Part shown: positions 5,812 through 5,939 of the stretch, piece by piece
Layout of the letters: every line of letters starts with the position of its first letter
Numbering within the stretch: position 1 is the stretch's first letter
From: Sphingobacterium thalpophilum
GTDB lineage: Bacteria; Bacteroidota; Bacteroidia; Flavobacteriales; Flavobacteriaceae
Direction of reading: 5' to 3'
Assembly: GCA_943328865.2 (NCBI GenBank)
Contig: CALQBR020000102.1
Coordinates: forward strand, 1 to 5,939
Length of the DNA: 5,939 nt
Translations under genes and position numbers: made by a program
The notes under the pieces: generated by a model
Seen by the model: the letters and a program-made list of their open reading frames with translations, nothing else
Databases searched by the model: none
What the model was told of the DNA's origin: nothing

Positions 5812-5939
5812 ATGGATCAGATAAAATTAAATAAATACGACAGGGCTTATTTGCGAATCGCTACCGAATGGGGGAGACTCTCTTACTGTAAGCGCAAACA
5901 GGTAGGTGCTATAATTGTTCGCGACCGAATGATTATTTC
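5812..5939 (+). CDS. Deoxycytidylate (dCMP)/cytidine deaminase-family protein (N-terminal part)
   Basis: An open frame runs from the ATG at 5812 to the right edge (42 full codons), too short to appear as a complete gene. It reads MDQIKLNKYDRAYLRIATEW, then GRLSYCKRKQVGAIIVRDRMIIS. The amphipathic first helix, followed by S-x-C-x-R-x-x-V-G-A-I-I-V, is the usual beginning of dCMP deaminases (ComEB-like): a helix, then the first strands of the deaminase fold carrying substrate contacts. The zinc site (HAE and PCxxC) would lie downstream outside the window. These enzymes convert dCMP to dUMP for thymidylate synthesis in the cytoplasm and are usually about 140-160 residues. The family is clear from the N-terminus, but activity cannot be confirmed without the zinc motifs. 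Confidence 0.85.
   Translation, partial: MDQIKLNKYDRAYLRIATEWGRLSYCKRKQVGAIIVRDRMII

Overview
The window looks like ordinary chromosomal DNA from a Flavobacterium-like member of the Bacteroidota. It is AT-rich. Start codons lack clear purine-rich Shine-Dalgarno sites. Several genes are preceded by the Bacteroidota -7 box TAnnTTTG. Two signal peptides end in Ala-Gln, which is the typical Bacteroidota export signal. The gene families are also common in flavobacteria. No mobile element, CRISPR array, tRNA or rRNA is visible.

Layout, left to right. (1) 1-851, minus strand: 5' part of a DAO-family FAD-dependent oxidoreductase that runs off the left edge. (2) 904-992: a structured repeat or RNA-like element (copy 1), in the gap before the next gene. 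(3) 1055-2959, plus: exported S9 (prolyl oligopeptidase/DPP5-like) serine peptidase. (4) 3035-4231, plus: exported C1 cysteine peptidase of the bleomycin hydrolase/PepC type, with its own consensus promoter in the 75-base gap. (5) 4252-4299: long A/U-flanked hairpin, probably a bidirectional terminator between convergent genes. (6) 4383-4814, minus: small TerB-like all-helical protein. (7) 4815-5054: divergent promoter region serving TerB on one side and a membrane protein on the other. (8) 5055-5648, plus: HupE/UreJ-type polytopic membrane protein; its start is moved here from an upstream TTG that lies inside the promoter. (9) 5704-5776: second copy of the structured element. (10) 5812 to the right edge, plus: start of a deoxycytidylate/cytidine deaminase-family gene.

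The two peptidases plausibly work together in the periplasm or envelope on peptide breakdown: an S9 enzyme that removes short N-terminal peptides and a C1B-type aminopeptidase. The other genes look like single-gene units without an obvious shared pathway. The most interesting signal is non-coding. The two copies of the intergenic element share conserved blocks, but their apical stems differ in sequence. At several positions paired bases change together, which argues for selection on RNA (or hairpin) structure. From memory the element resembles the Rfam Flavo-1 motif, so it is probably a known but functionally unexplained RNA rather than a new one. I see no convincing new multi-gene system here.
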